Source of the DNA: Medicago truncatula
Taxonomy: Eukaryota; Streptophyta; Magnoliopsida; Fabales; Fabaceae
Length of the DNA: 64,000 bases
NCBI RefSeq assembly: GCF_003473485.1
Contig: NC_053044.1
Span: forward strand, 56,894,091 to 56,958,090
Reading direction: 5' to 3'
Position numbers and translations under genes: made by a program. The notes below the pieces were generated by a model that was not told the origin of the DNA, did no database searches, and saw only the letters and a program-made list of their open reading frames with translations. Numbering within the stretch: the stretch's first letter is position 1; each line of letters opens with the position of its first letter. Shown one piece after another: positions 47,108-58,879 of this stretch.

Positions 47108-47859
47108 AATATCATTAATTATTATTAATGAAACATTTAACCAATTATTTTTTAAAACTTCTTCTTCTTCGTTTTTAGGGAAAACTTCTATTAATTAAAT
47201 ATACAAGCCTTCTATCTCTATATCGCAAACAGTTGATAGTTTTTCTAAAAAAAATATAATTAAAACAAAGCAATTGGACTCAAGTAGTTAATGAGTTGTA
47301 ACAAAAAAAAAAGTAGTTAATGAGTTCCACCAAAGACGAATTGTTCAAAACAAAAAAAACAGAGTTTGATTTCTTAGATGGAATAATTTTTTGCCATACT
47401 TTACTTACCTTTCGACGAACTTGAGATTAACATAACCTCTTTCCCCTAAAACCGGAGGGTTAACATAAAAAGAACAATTGTGCCTATGAGAGCATAGCTC
47501 AATTAGTAACAACATTATATAATACTAGACCATTGACCCGTGCTCGCACGGGTCATACAAAAGAACAAATATAGCGCAAATATGAAAGTAAATACATTAC
47601 TTGAATCGAAATAATAGTATAATTCAATTCATAAGATAAATTGCCACAAACATTTTTACTGTACCATATTAAACAATTTCCATGGCATCGACCCTATTAC
47701 GGTAACATAACATATAAATTTAATGACATAGTTTATTGAAGAGAAGAAAATCCAACGTCTGTCGACATAAAAATAGTACTGATATGCAATAACAACAATA
47801 CTACAAAACAAAGTGCTACACATTACCAAAAACTTCTCTGTAGACCACATTTGATGTCA

Positions 47860-48470
47860 CGAAAAATTAGGAACATAAGCGTTAGAATGTGTAGGGGAAT
47901 TAGTTTAATATTATTCTCCAAAAAAACATCAGAAGGAAACACAGGTCTTATTTAAGTTCTGTTTAGTCCTTTCCAAAAAAAAAATGACATTTTCATAAGT
48001 AGAAAAAATATGAGAGATTAGGACTAATCTTATAATTCTGTTTTTAAGTTCTAAAATAGGTGCTTGAATATTCAAAATGAAAAAGAATAAGGGCCATATG
48101 TTTCATCAAAACCAAAAATTAAAAACTAACTATCAGTTTAGTGCTTTTCAATAAAAATAGTACATTTTGTTAGGTAGGAAAATATTGCATCAGAAGGAAA
48201 CGTAAGAAAGGATTGCATCATAAGGAAATAATCGGTTTTTTGCTTTCCATAAAAAGAGGACATCTTGATAAGTATTGCTTCACAAAAAATTAGGAACATA
48301 AGCATTAAAATGTGTAGGGGAATTAGTTTAATATTATTATTCTCCAAAAAAAACATAAGAAGGAAATGCAGGTCTTATTTAAGTTCTGTTTAGTCCTTTC
48401 CAAAAAAAAAAGTCATTTTCATAAGTAGAAAAAATATGAGAGATGAGGACTAATCCTATAAGAATAGGAG
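47860..48470. repeat. Direct repeat of about 165 bp inside the Helitron-like element
   Basis: 'attaggaacataagcgttag' through 'gagattaggactaatcttat' (47,865-48,033) recurs with about 90% identity by eye at 48,285-48,462. The spacing is about 420 bases. Confidence 0.75.
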
Positions 48471-48559
48471 GATTTGTTTATTTATTTAGTAAAATTAAGG
48501 AAAAAAATTAGGAGCGATTTGTTTATTTCGATTTCCATAACAATTAACATTTTGATTAA

Positions 48560-49545
48560 ATTAAATAGGGTTAATATAGTAAAATTAAGCAAAGAAGTTA
48601 GGTTAAATTTATAAAAAAAAATGTGTTCAGGTTAACTTTAAGGAATAAGAGATAAAGTGTTGAAATAAAGATTATCTGAAAGCGATTTGTTTTGTTCAAA
48701 AGAATAAGAGCGATTTAGGAGTGATTTTTTGCTTTTATTTTGATTAAATTAAATAGGATTAATTAAATATAGGGGTAATACAGTAAAATTAAGCAATAGG
48801 GTTCGGTTAAATTTAGGGCAACAATTAGCGTTCGGGTTAACTTTAAGGATAGGGTTAATTAAGCATAGGGGTAATATAGTAAAATTAAGCATTAGGGTTA
48901 GGTTAAATCTAGGGCAACAATTCGCGTTCGGGTTAACTTTAAGGAATAAGAGATAAAGTGTTGAAATAACGATTTTCTGAAAAGCGATTTGTTTTTTTCA
49001 AAAGAATAGGAGCGATTTAGGAGTGATGTTGCTTTTATTTTGATTAAATTAAATAGGGTTAATTAAATATAGGGGTAATACAGTAAAATTAAGCATTAGG
49101 GTTAGGTTAAATCTAGGGTAACAATTAGCGTTCGGGTTAACTTTAAGGATAGGGGTAATACAATAAAATTAAGCATTATGGTTAGTTTAAATCTAAAGCA
49201 ACAATTAGTGTTTGGGTTAACTTTAAGGAATAAGAGATTGTTCAAAAAAATAGAAGCGATTTGTTTTGTTCAAAAGAATAGGGTTATTTAAACATAGGGG
49301 TATTGTAGGAAACGATTAGGAACAATCTGTATCTGTATGATTTTTGTCTTGCAAACAAAATAGGAAGAATTTGTTAATAGGAGTGATTTGTTTTTTTTTA
49401 TGTTTATATGTTTAGTAGGAAATGATTTTTTTTTTTAAATAGGAGATTTCTGCAATTTGATATTTTAAACAGGGGTAATAAAGTAAAAGCAAACACTAAA
49501 TTTAGGTTAAAATTAGGGCAACAATTAGCATTCGAGTTAACTTTA
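48560..49545. repeat. Degenerate tandem array, about six units
   Basis: Units built from 'aggggtaatacagtaaaatt', 'aagcattagggttaggttaaat', 'ctagggcaacaattagcgtt' and 'cgggttaactttaagga' occur near 48.58, 48.77, 48.87, 49.07, 49.16 and 49.46 kb. Lengths vary between about 80 and 190 bases. It lies within the Helitron-like element. Confidence 0.7.
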
Positions 49546-49664
49546 ATAAATAAAATATATGTAACGGTCAGGATTCAAACCTCGTATTCTCTGTTTATTT
49601 ACCTTAAAAGGAGAATTTCTAATTGCGTGATTTAAAAATAAAAAAAATTAAAAAAAAAAAAAAA

Positions 49665-50474
49665 CTCATAATGTGCAATCAAATTATTTAGTCATTGCCA
49701 TTAAAAAAAACAATATTTGGTCATTTTCATGCTTCTTCTCTTAGAGCATCTATAATGTAGCTCAATATTTTGTTTGTTAAAGTAGGTCTCATATGCATAC
49801 ATTACTCATTTTATAATATAGTAATGAACAAACACCAAATATATCCAAACCAACACCTCAACAAACGATTATTAAATGGATGTCATCAACCGTTTATATT
49901 TCATTACATTTCAATAAAACTTATTCATTTTTATACAATTTATTAAATGAAAAAGTGAAGAGAAAGAGGGAATAAGTGCTTCAAGTGTCACCATCCCCAC
50001 CACTGCAACGTGACACCATACAATCACCGCCTCACCATCGTCCACCACTGTTGTGGTTGCCACTGCCCTACTTTAAAAACATGTCCTCAAAACAAATTTA
50101 CAAAGTTTTTTTTTTCTGATCTCTAAACCAGTTATAAAATAAAGGGTTAATGGTGCTTTACCTCTTGTAATATAGGTCATTTTTTGTTTTCCCCCCTGTA
50201 AAATATTTTTTTTGATTTACCCCCTTGTAAAATATATTTTTTTTGGAATACCCCCTTAATAGGTCATATAAACGACTTATTTTAGAAAATTGTTTTTCAA
50301 AATGAAAAAGCAAGAAAAGAATACAATAAATACCAATACATCCTCCTACACAATCCTACATATCAAGTCAAACATAACTGAGAACTTAGATTTTGGGCAC
50401 AAACTTCACTTAATATTTGATAAATCGCAAGTAAAATTCGGACCCCTATTTGAGGAGAACAATTGCCTCATCCT
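49665..50474. repeat. Upstream part of duplicated block 3
   Basis: Shares 'ctcataatgtgcaatcaaat', 'tcaataaaacttattcattt' and the 'caccatccccaccactgcaa' region with blocks 1 and 2. A stretch at 50,145-50,280 ('acctcttgtaatataggtca', 'acccccttgtaaaatata') is extra and looks transposon-derived. The short open frame 50290-50478 is not convincing. Confidence 0.55.
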
Positions 50475-53400
50475 TTAAACTTTGAACTCCGTAAGATGCA
50501 GCAACTTATTTGAAGCCCATTTACTTCCTCTAATTACTGGGCTACCACCTGAAAGCAAAGATAAATTAATTAACTTCATCATTCATAGCTTCTAATTTCT
50601 AAAGTAGAATGTAATATAAGTTTGAATCACATGGCTATGATATTTTCAACATAAGTTCTATACTCTATTTATAAATATTTTACGAGAGAGGATTGTAAGA
50701 GTTTCTAACCATGTAAGCTAGCTGTATCTAGTGAGCCATCTGGCTTAACGCTCCAAAACAGCAGAGCATCGCCCATTTTCGGTTTCACTACTAAACCCTT
50801 TCCAGGATGATATTTGGATACAGAATTAAAGTTGGGCTTAGCATTAGGAAATACAGTCTCACCACCTTCTTCAACGTCAGACCTTCATAAGTACCAAAAA
50901 CAAAGAACTGTCAAATTTGTATACAATTCCATCATAAAGCATAATATAAAACCAATATATGGAAAGAGAATAAGGGTTTACAGATACATAAGGACTGTAG
51001 CAACTCGTGGACCTCCATTGTTGGTGATTCTCCAATTAAAGTTGTAATCGTAATGAGGCTCAAATTTCTGCCCGACTTCATAGTGAATAATCTGAAGTCC
51101 CTCTCCATTCTCTGCATATTTAAAAGTTAAACAACGGTAAATGAGAACAAATATCAAGCAATCAATCATGTCGCTCGATAGAGGATACATGGTGATATGG
51201 CAAAACATTTTTTTTTTCTTGACAAACTCATGTTTTAGAGATACTTGGCATAAGAAACGGTTTCAAGAATTCAGATATGGGATGATTAAGAAAAAAGACA
51301 CTCATTTGTGACAATCAAATTGCATTGCACATCACCTTAAATTTACTTTTTCACGAGAGAACCATCTACCGACGCATTGAGGTAGACTGCCACTTAATTA
51401 GAAAGACTAATGCAGGTAGACTGCCACTTAATTAGAAAGACTAATGCAACCAATGTTTCTCACTATAAGTTCTTCAGAGGGTCTTCAAGAAGTGATATGT
51501 GCAATAAATTTGGTGCATTATGCACAATACTTCAATATATGTGCAACAACAACTAAAAAAGGCTAAGAGATGAAGGGAAAGAGGCAAACATGTGTACACA
51601 GGTATTACACAAAAACTCATACCTATTGGTATGGAGGTAATATCAGCAATTCTCCGTTCAACATTCTGCACAATTTTGTCTTTTCCTCTCTCCAGAAATG
51701 TTCCTGAACTAGTTCGAACGCTACATGCATGGGATATAACAAAAGTAATGCATTACCGCTCGACACTAAGAACTCAAGACAATGTATATGGAAAAAAACA
51801 CAAGCATAGGCAAACCTGTTTAGTATACCCTGTCCGGTTACGCCATCGACAACAAGTGACCTTTGCATGAAAGGCTTGGCAAGATTGATCAAATGCTCAC
51901 ATTCTTCTTTTGACTGTTCAAAATGATAGGCAGAATGGACATGTTAATGCAATATACATTCCAACAGTTTACTACCACAAGAATTCAAAGAAGTAAACTA
52001 AGATCTCTCCCATTTCAAAAAAAAAAAACTAAGATATCCACTCAAACTCCGGAGTCTTTTAGAAAATTCAAGTTAGTTCAAGTTTACTGCAATCTGAATA
52101 TTCCATGTATGAATACCTAGATTTTCTTTTATATTAACCACCCAGAAAACCCTCTATCTTCGTACAATTTAATTTCCCATGAGCCTAGCCTATGCTTACA
52201 ACATTACAAGTGGAATTATATATTTCTCCTTGACAAACTGCAATATCATATATGCAGCCCCTCTATTCAATACTTGAAGAACTTAATCTTCCATACAATC
52301 ATTTATTATTTAATTGATTTAAGAAAGAAAGTAAGATAAACAGCCATTTTGGTCGAACGAGTGATGTGCTGCCATTATAGTCACTTAATGTATCGAAATT
52401 GCAAACACAACCTCAGGTTTCTTTTTAGTTGGTCGGTTTGGTCCTCAAATGTGTTTTTCGTTATTCAATTTAGTCCATAAAATTACAAGCGTCATTTTTT
52501 TTCAATTTTGATACATTTAGGGACTCTAACGACAGCGCCTCACGCTCACCAACCAAAATTGATGTTTACCCCAGGAAAATATTTCCAATCTCAAATGTTC
52601 AAAAACTAAATTCACAATTTAATAAAATGTATTGTGATAAATGTTAGATTAATTTTCTCTTCAACTATCTTATGTATTCTCATCTAAATTTAGGTTCAAA
52701 AATTGTTTTCCTTACATCCTCTCATATTAATTTTCTCTTCAACTATCTTATGTAATCTAAAACTGACCAGAAAATTGTGATACATGGAAGCTCTTGGCTC
52801 CGATGAAAGAACTTCAGTCCACTGATCCTTCCTTTCCGACAAACTGAAACAAATTCCGGGGGCAACAATCACAAAACATGAAAGAATAAACATATTTCAA
52901 ATCAAAATCAAATAGAATATCACTCACTCTACGAAGTTTTCATCCTTCCTTCCTGACAAACTGAAACGAAATCCAAAGAATCAAGAAACATGAAAGATTA
53001 AACACATTTCAAATCAAAATCAAACAGAATAACCACTCACTCTATGAAGTTTTTAGCATTCCTTTCCGTCAAACTGAAACAGATTCCAGAGGCAACAATC
53101 AAAAAACATGAAAGATTAAACACATTTCAAATCAAAATCAAACAAAATACCACTCACTCTATGTAGTTTTCATCCTTCCTTTCCGTTAAACTGAAATGAA
53201 TTCCAGAGGCAGCAGTCACAAAACACGAAAGATTAAACACATTTCAAATCAAAATCAAATAGAATAACCACTCACTCTATGAAGTTTTTATCATTCCTTT
53301 CCGTCAAACTGAAACAAATTCCAGAGGCAACAATCACAAAACATGAAAGAATAAACACATTTCAAATCAAAATCAATCAGAATACCACTCACTCTATGAA

Positions 53401-54520
53401 GTTTTCATCCTTCCGTTCCGTCAAACTGAAACGAATTTCGGGGGCAGCAATCACACATCATGAAAGATTAAACACATTTGAAATCAAAATCAAACAGAAT
53501 ACCACTCACTCTATGAAGTTTTTATCCTTCCGTTTAGTTCGTTTTAAGCTGGTCGCTGTCTCCACCTCGCTATTCTTCTGACCTGCAAAACTTTTCCGTT
53601 AGACAAAGTTTTAAAAAAGGATTTGTAGCCGAGAAAAAGGCCATGACGAAAAGGTAAAAGGTAGCTGTCGTTACAGTCTTCCCCGTTTTACATATTAAAA
53701 AACACTAAATAAAATAAAAATCACAATGAAACGCACTTAAGGCCGCACGACAAAACACCATTACTGCCGTAACAAAACGCAATTCATGAAAATAGACGGA
53801 GAATCACGTTATTTTTCAATTGAGGTGGATGAAAATGACATTTTTAGTAGAGAATTGAACATAGAATACATAATGTTATCCCCTTTGGACACTTTTTCCT
53901 AGTTTAGAATTTTAATTTTATCCTAATTTAAGTTAGTATATATATTATTTAAAAGTTGTGCAATGTTGTGATTAATTCACACCACACAACCCTTCTTTGT
54001 GACGTAGAATCCATTACTGCTGAGTTTGAGAAATCTTATAGGTGACCGCAGCCATTATTTAAAATCTTGTTAGTGTGCGTATAATGCCCAAGGACTTAGA
54101 AAGCCCATAATAAAATATAACCCTAAATCAACTAACTATCTATGATACCAAGAAGAGAAAAGCTGCCGTTTAATTTCATTCCATGTTCTTCCACCGTACC
54201 AAAAACAGCTTCGTGTCATGTTTCTTCTTTTTTATCATGATTTATGAGCGTGTGAGAGACATGCAGATAACCGGTGCAAAACTACTTTTCTAGGGTATAC
54301 AAAATGGAAAAAGATAAGATGACATATGTATGCAATTCGAAACGGTGATAAATAAGCGCAAGTGATGGTGGGGGTAAAACTCAACGGAAAATGAAATATA
54401 GGTCAAAACCAAACTTGATTTTGATTTTAAAAGTAGAGTGATTAACTATAATCATCAGAAATAATCATGTACAGAACTAACACAGAGTGTACCTGAATTT
54501 GGAGTGACCTTGCAGACCAT
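50475..54520 (-). CDS. Prolyl 4-hydroxylase-like gene with a tandem mini-exon array (copy C)
   Basis: I derive 13 exons: 54493-54520, 53510-53582, five mini-exons (53393-53425, 53276-53308, 53158-53190, 53041-53073, 52928-52960), then 52768-52843, 51816-51913, 51623-51720, 50982-51111, 50710-50882 and 50475-50548. All joins keep frame and give 304 residues with no stop. The catalytic domain is complete: [54 protein letters not shown] with Hx[19 protein letters not shown], and [13 protein letters not shown] with the distal His and the 2-oxoglutarate Lys. No signal peptide or membrane anchor is predicted from exon 1. Exon 2 ([18 protein letters not shown]) resembles the ProRS leader exon; the mini-exons add repeats of the type [11 protein letters not shown]. 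Catalysis of peptidyl-proline hydroxylation is family knowledge. Transcription and inclusion of the mini-exons are unproven. Confidence 0.75.
52921..53535 (-). repeat. Tandem repeat of about 117 bp, each unit containing a 33-nt mini-exon
   Basis: Units begin 'cactcactctatgaagtttt' on the plus strand at 52,921, 53,034, 53,151, 53,269, 53,386 and 53,503, a period of 113-118 bases. Read on the minus strand, each carries a pyrimidine-rich tract ending TTTCAG, a 33-base open segment and GTGAGTG. The remaining part, 'catttcaaatcaaaatcaaa', is intron. Unit 52,825-52,920 is the partial unit that leads into the catalytic exon. Confidence 0.9.
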
Positions 54521-54631
54521 CTTGGTTGTCAACAAGAACCGCGAAAGCTATTGACGTTTCTATTTTATTTATAATAGGAAGGGATGTCAAAGAACCGTTT
54601 CTGACAGTGACATGAGAGACTTGCGAGCGAC

Positions 54632-54667
<36 letters not shown>
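54632..54667. repeat. (TA)n microsatellite
   Basis: About 17 TA units lie just upstream of the copy C promoter region, beside the MULE-type element. Confidence 0.9.
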
Positions 54668-54670
<3 letters not shown>

Positions 54671-54720
54671 ACCAAATCTATTTATATAACCTTGGTTTGC
54701 ACAGTTTAGCTTTTATTTAA

Positions 54721-56343
54721 GGCTTAAATGTGTAAATCGTCCCTTTAATTTGGCGTGTTTTTGGTTTTCGTCCCTGTATCTTTTTTTGTTCTAAAACAAC
54801 TCCTGTAAGTTAATAACTTTTTGATTTTCGTCCCTCCCGTCAACTTCCGTTACAAAAACGCACATGTGGCAAACAGAGGATGACGTGGCAGACGATGCTG
54901 ACGTGGCAAACTTATTGATGAGTCACACGGTGAGAGGGACCAAAACCAAAAAACGAAATTTGTAGAGGGATCAAAGCCAAAAAAACAAAATTCGTAAAGG
55001 GACCAAAACCAAAAAGCGAGAAAAAAATAGCTTTCTTCATCTTCTTCCTTCCACCTCTTTTACATCTTCATCGTCTTCATAAATTCATCAAAAAACCCAG
55101 GAAAAAATACTAAGAAAAGAGATAAAAAAAAAAAAAAAAACTCAAAATCATCATCTCACTCTCAATAGACAACTTCTCACAAACCCAAACAAAATTCCAA
55201 TTGACAATGGTCAGATTGACATCTCAACACTAAAATCCACAATGTTCATAGTCCCAGCTAAACTTTTATTGATAATATCAAAATCAAATTATAACAACAA
55301 AATCCTCATTGTGAATGCTCGAATTCCCAATATTGAAAAAATTCACAAAATTCTCAAATTGAAAAACCTAAAGAATGATTTTTTTTTTCATTACCAACTC
55401 TCGTCTCATCATTGATCTCGCATCTCTGTTGTTTCTTGGTCACTCCAAATGCTTTCTTTGTCAATTCTTTGAACTCTAATCTCATCATTTTTGTTTCGAA
55501 CATTTGGGTCGTGTTCTTTTTTTCGGTTGATTTGGAAGATTGTTGTGTGAAATTGGATTATAAGAGAAAGGTTCAAGTTTGATATGAATATTCTTTTCAT
55601 TTGAATATTTAGAGGGATAATAAATAGAATTGAAAAGTATGTTGGAATGTTGAATTGAGATAAGTTTTATTTTAAACGATTTTAAAGTGTGTGAAATTGG
55701 ATTGCACGTTGAACGGTGAGTATATTGGTTTAATTTGATTTTGTTGTTTGTGAGAAGAAATAAAAGAGAAGTTATCACATGAAGGTATAATTGAAGGTGT
55801 TGGATTGAGTTTGTTGTTGTTTTGAGTTGATGGATTTTTGGATTTTGAAGTGATGAATTTATGTGTTTGTTTGATGATAATGATAAAGTTTATGAAGACA
55901 ATGATAGTAATGAAGAAGAAAATGTGGGAAGAAGATGAAGAAATGTAATTAAATTTGAATTTTTCGTCTTGTTTTTTGGTTTTTGTCCCTCTACAAATTT
56001 TGTTTTTTGGTTTTGGTCCTGGAAATAGTCAAGTCCATCTACAAATTTCGTTTTTTGGTTTTGGTCCCTTTACGAATTTTGTTTTTTTGGCTTTGGTCCT
56101 TCTACAAATTTCGTTTTTTGATTTTGGTCCCTCTCACTGTGTGACTCATCAATAAGTTTGCCACGTTAGGCACTACCACATCATCCTCCGTTTGCCACAT
56201 GTGCATTTTTGTAACGGAAGTTGACGGGAGGGACGAAAATCAAAAAGTTATTAACTTATAGGGGCTATTTTAGAACAAAAAAAGATACAGGGACGAAAAC
56301 TAAAAATACGCCAAATTACAGGGACGATTTACATATTTAAGCC
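54721..56343. mobile_element. Long-TIR MULE-type element, 1.6 kb, non-autonomous
   Basis: The ends GGCTTAAATGTGTAAATCG and its complement are the tips of arms that pair over about 270 bases, including 'gacgtggcaaacttattgatg' on the left and its complement on the right. The 9-bp TTTATTTAA is present at 54712-54720 and 56344-56352. The interior (about 55.0-56.0 kb) has repeated 'aaattt(c/t)gtttttttgg' motifs and no transposase. The small open frames in it look like chance. Confidence 0.85.
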
Positions 56344-56368
56344 TTTATTTAAAACATTCTCCGTCGTA

Positions 56369-57048
56369 GGGGTGGCAATGAACCGAACCAACTCGATTAA
56401 AATTTGTAATTTGATTCGATAATTTATTCATTGAACTTGAGCTGAAAATTAAGTTCGTCAACTAATTGAGCTGAACTTGAACTATATGTTGTTCGACTCG
56501 TTTGGTTCACAAGATGACTCGATTATATATGTATATAACACTTAAAAAAATATTTTTAAATATGTATATAATACTTTCAAAACTAGGAGAAACACTTAGC
56601 AATAATAGGATAAAAATGAGCTACATTAAAATTGATAAACAATGTCATACACAATGTTGTTGTTGTTTTTAAGGATTTCAAAACTAAAAAAGTCTCGCAT
56701 CGAAAAATGCATGAAAAATGGAGGATACGATTATCTATAATAAGAGAAACATATGTCACAAGAAGACAAAATTGGATTTGGTGGTTGCATATCATTGTTA
56801 AATTTGACTTTTGAGATACGTGGTTCAAGTGGCTTTACTCATTTTCATACTTAAAGTTGTGTCCTTTGAACAAACAAATTGAATTTAATGAGCTGAACCA
56901 AACTGTTCGTGAACTTTAAACGAGCCGAACTTGAGCTGAAAAAAAGTTTGTGTTAAACTCGAACCGAGGTTCAAACTGAGCCAATTCTTAACGAGTCGAG
57001 TCGAGCTCAGACATGTTCGATTCGATTCGACTCATTTCCAGCCCTAGG
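56369..57048. mobile_element. Foldback/MITE-like element
   Basis: 'taggggtggcaatgaaccga' at the left pairs with the complement of 'cgactcatttccagccctag'. Interiors near both ends share 'gaacttgagctgaa' in inverted sense. No coding region is recognised; the open frames at 56583-56828 are low-complexity chance frames. Confidence 0.6.
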
Positions 57049-58546
57049 TGTGGGACTTATGCTCTTTTTTAACAAAACTAAGCTTTCATCCATAATCACC
57101 TATGAAGCTCGGATACGTGCTACGTGTGCAGATACAAACGATACGATACAGGTATGCGGATACATAAATCTTTTAAAAGCTAAAAGTCATTAACATTATT
57201 TTTTTACTCTTCATTATTTTTTTAAAGAAATTTCTCTTTATTATTATATTATTATAAAAGTCACAATTTTTGAAAATAATACATGTGATCAAAATAAATA
57301 AATAAATAACGTAAAGTTTTCGTATAAATCATATTCGATTTTCATTCATATCTTATGATATTAGCAGAAGTATTATTAAAAGAACTCAACACAAATTTTG
57401 TTTAATATTGATTAATTGAATCTACTCTCTCGTTATCTTCATCCACAAGAAATTTGATTTTTAAGAGGTTCATCGAGACAATTTGACTGATTCGTGTCTG
57501 AAGTTGAATTATTTAAATCGAATTTTCATAACATTGTCTCACTTGGAAAAAAGGGTGAAAATTCCATATTGAACACGTGTGTGGATGGAAACAATCAAGG
57601 TAGCTCGAGCAATAGGGGGGCTTAACCTTGCACCAGAAAAAGGCCAGGATAACACAGTCAAATTTTGTTCTCTACCATGCAAAAATCAGTATAGTCTAAA
57701 GTGCTTTACGAAAAGTTGTACCAATGTTACTATATAATTTCAAAAACTTGTTTGCGTGCCATGCACAAAATGCACAAAAACTTGTTTACTATAATTGTTC
57801 CATCCAAACATATGTATGCATTCATCTTACTGTACACAAAAATGAGTATGGGAAACAGAGTTATTTACAAAATCATTTATACATGAGAAAATGGAGACAT
57901 CAGAGGAAGGTTGAGGAGCACCTATCCCTCAATCAAACACACCAGCACACAAGGAAAAATGGGATGGCTGAACCATAACCAGAGTAATAATGGCACCCTC
58001 TTCTCCATCATTTGTTTGAAGCAATTTCCGAATCCTATTATCATTTTTTTCCTTTCCTATTTCTTCATTTTCTGTTGTAACATGTTTTTTCTATCTTGCA
58101 ATTTGGTTATTTTTTTAGTTAAACCCTATTCTTATTCTGTTTCTACATTATTTTTGTTCCCCCTTTATTTTGAAGACAATGAGAGTGTAGCGTTAATTCA
58201 GACGATGAAAATCTTATATTTTGATTACAAAGAATGTAATTTAGAAAGTGAAATGCTCACCAATGCATTTACTGAATACCATTGTTGTAACTTTTAACAA
58301 AGGAAGTACATAAATTATGCACTTTTTTAACTAATGAAATGCATGAATTTTGTATTTTTAACTAATTTGGTGCATCAATTATTTGCTTCATTATGTGAGC
58401 TTACAAGATTATTATATTCATTCTTCTTTGGTTGATTTGCTCAGATGTATTGAACAATTTTGATTTATTTATTGTTATAAGTTTCTTGATTCATAGAGGA
58501 AGTAGGAAGAGTACAACCAAATATGAGAAAGGAGGCACAATATAGT
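57049..58546. other. Gene-free DNA
   Basis: I see no supported gene. Open frames on the plus strand at 57701-58297 are hydrophobic and AT-driven, without motifs or splice support. Confidence 0.4.
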
Positions 58547-58554
58547 TAGAATTA

Positions 58555-58869
58555 AGGCTTAATTGCACTTTTGGACCCCTATCTTTTCAAAAGTTGCGGT
58601 TAAGGACCCCTAACTAATTTAAATACAAAACAGCCCCCTATGTTTTGATTCTTTGACAGTTTTGGACCCCCAAGGCAAAAAAAATAAAAAAATTTGACAC
58701 GTGGCACCTCACTTAGGGTGCCACGTCAGCGTTGACCGAGTCAACAATGGACTGGGGGTCCAAAACTGCCAAAGAATCAAAACATAGGGGGCGGTTTTGT
58801 ATTTAAATTAGTTAGGGGTCCATAACCGCAACTTTTGGAAAGATAGGGGTCCAAAAGTGCAATTAAGCC
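58555..58869. mobile_element. MITE with long inverted arms
   Basis: 'aggcttaattgcacttttgg' through 'gcggttaaggacccctaact' at the left recurs inverted at the right. TAGAATTA occurs at 58547-58554 and 58870-58877. It is 315 bp, and the small ORF on the minus strand across its right half is incidental. Confidence 0.75.
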
Positions 58870-58879
58870 TAGAATTAAT

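Larger units (their letters stand above)
47525..49555 (-). mobile_element. Helitron-like element
   Basis: Read on the minus strand, the 3' end has a 9-bp-stem hairpin (GACCCGTGC-GA-GCACGGGTC) followed 6 bases later by CTAG at 47525-47528, and then T. This is the CTRR end plus hairpin of plant Helitrons inserted between A and T. The body is non-coding and repetitive. The 5' end (TC) is not clear; the limit given is where SINE sequence resumes. Confidence 0.5.
47486..49664 (+). repeat. tRNA-derived SINE split by a Helitron-like element
   Basis: The left part (about 47486-47524) has the A-box 'gcatagctcaattagtaac'. The right part (about 49556-49664) has the B-box 'ggtcaggattcaaacctcg', then 'ttaccttaaaaggagaattt' and a long A-run. 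Joined in thought, the order and spacing fit one legume SINE whose centre was interrupted. This is inference from motif order. Confidence 0.5.

Noticed and set aside
48560-49250. Interstitial telomere repeat
   Set aside because: TTTAGGG-like pieces occur, but not as perfect tandem heptamers; the real period is around 100 bases or more.
52921-53535. Regular repeats with spacers, CRISPR-like at first sight
   Set aside because: The units are about 117 bp, nearly identical throughout and contain splice signals. There are no unique spacers or cas genes, and the host is a plant.
15498-54520. A functional ProRS-P4H 'proline' gene cluster
   Set aside because: Both families concern proline, but plant genes rarely form such clusters and the visible link is shared exon sequence. 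No evidence of joint function.
55409-55778. Minus-strand ORFs inside the long-TIR MULE
   Set aside because: AT-driven, no transposase motif and no splice support.
57701-58297. Small hydrophobic protein gene
   Set aside because: No motif, no codon bias and overlapping frames equally open; treated as chance.
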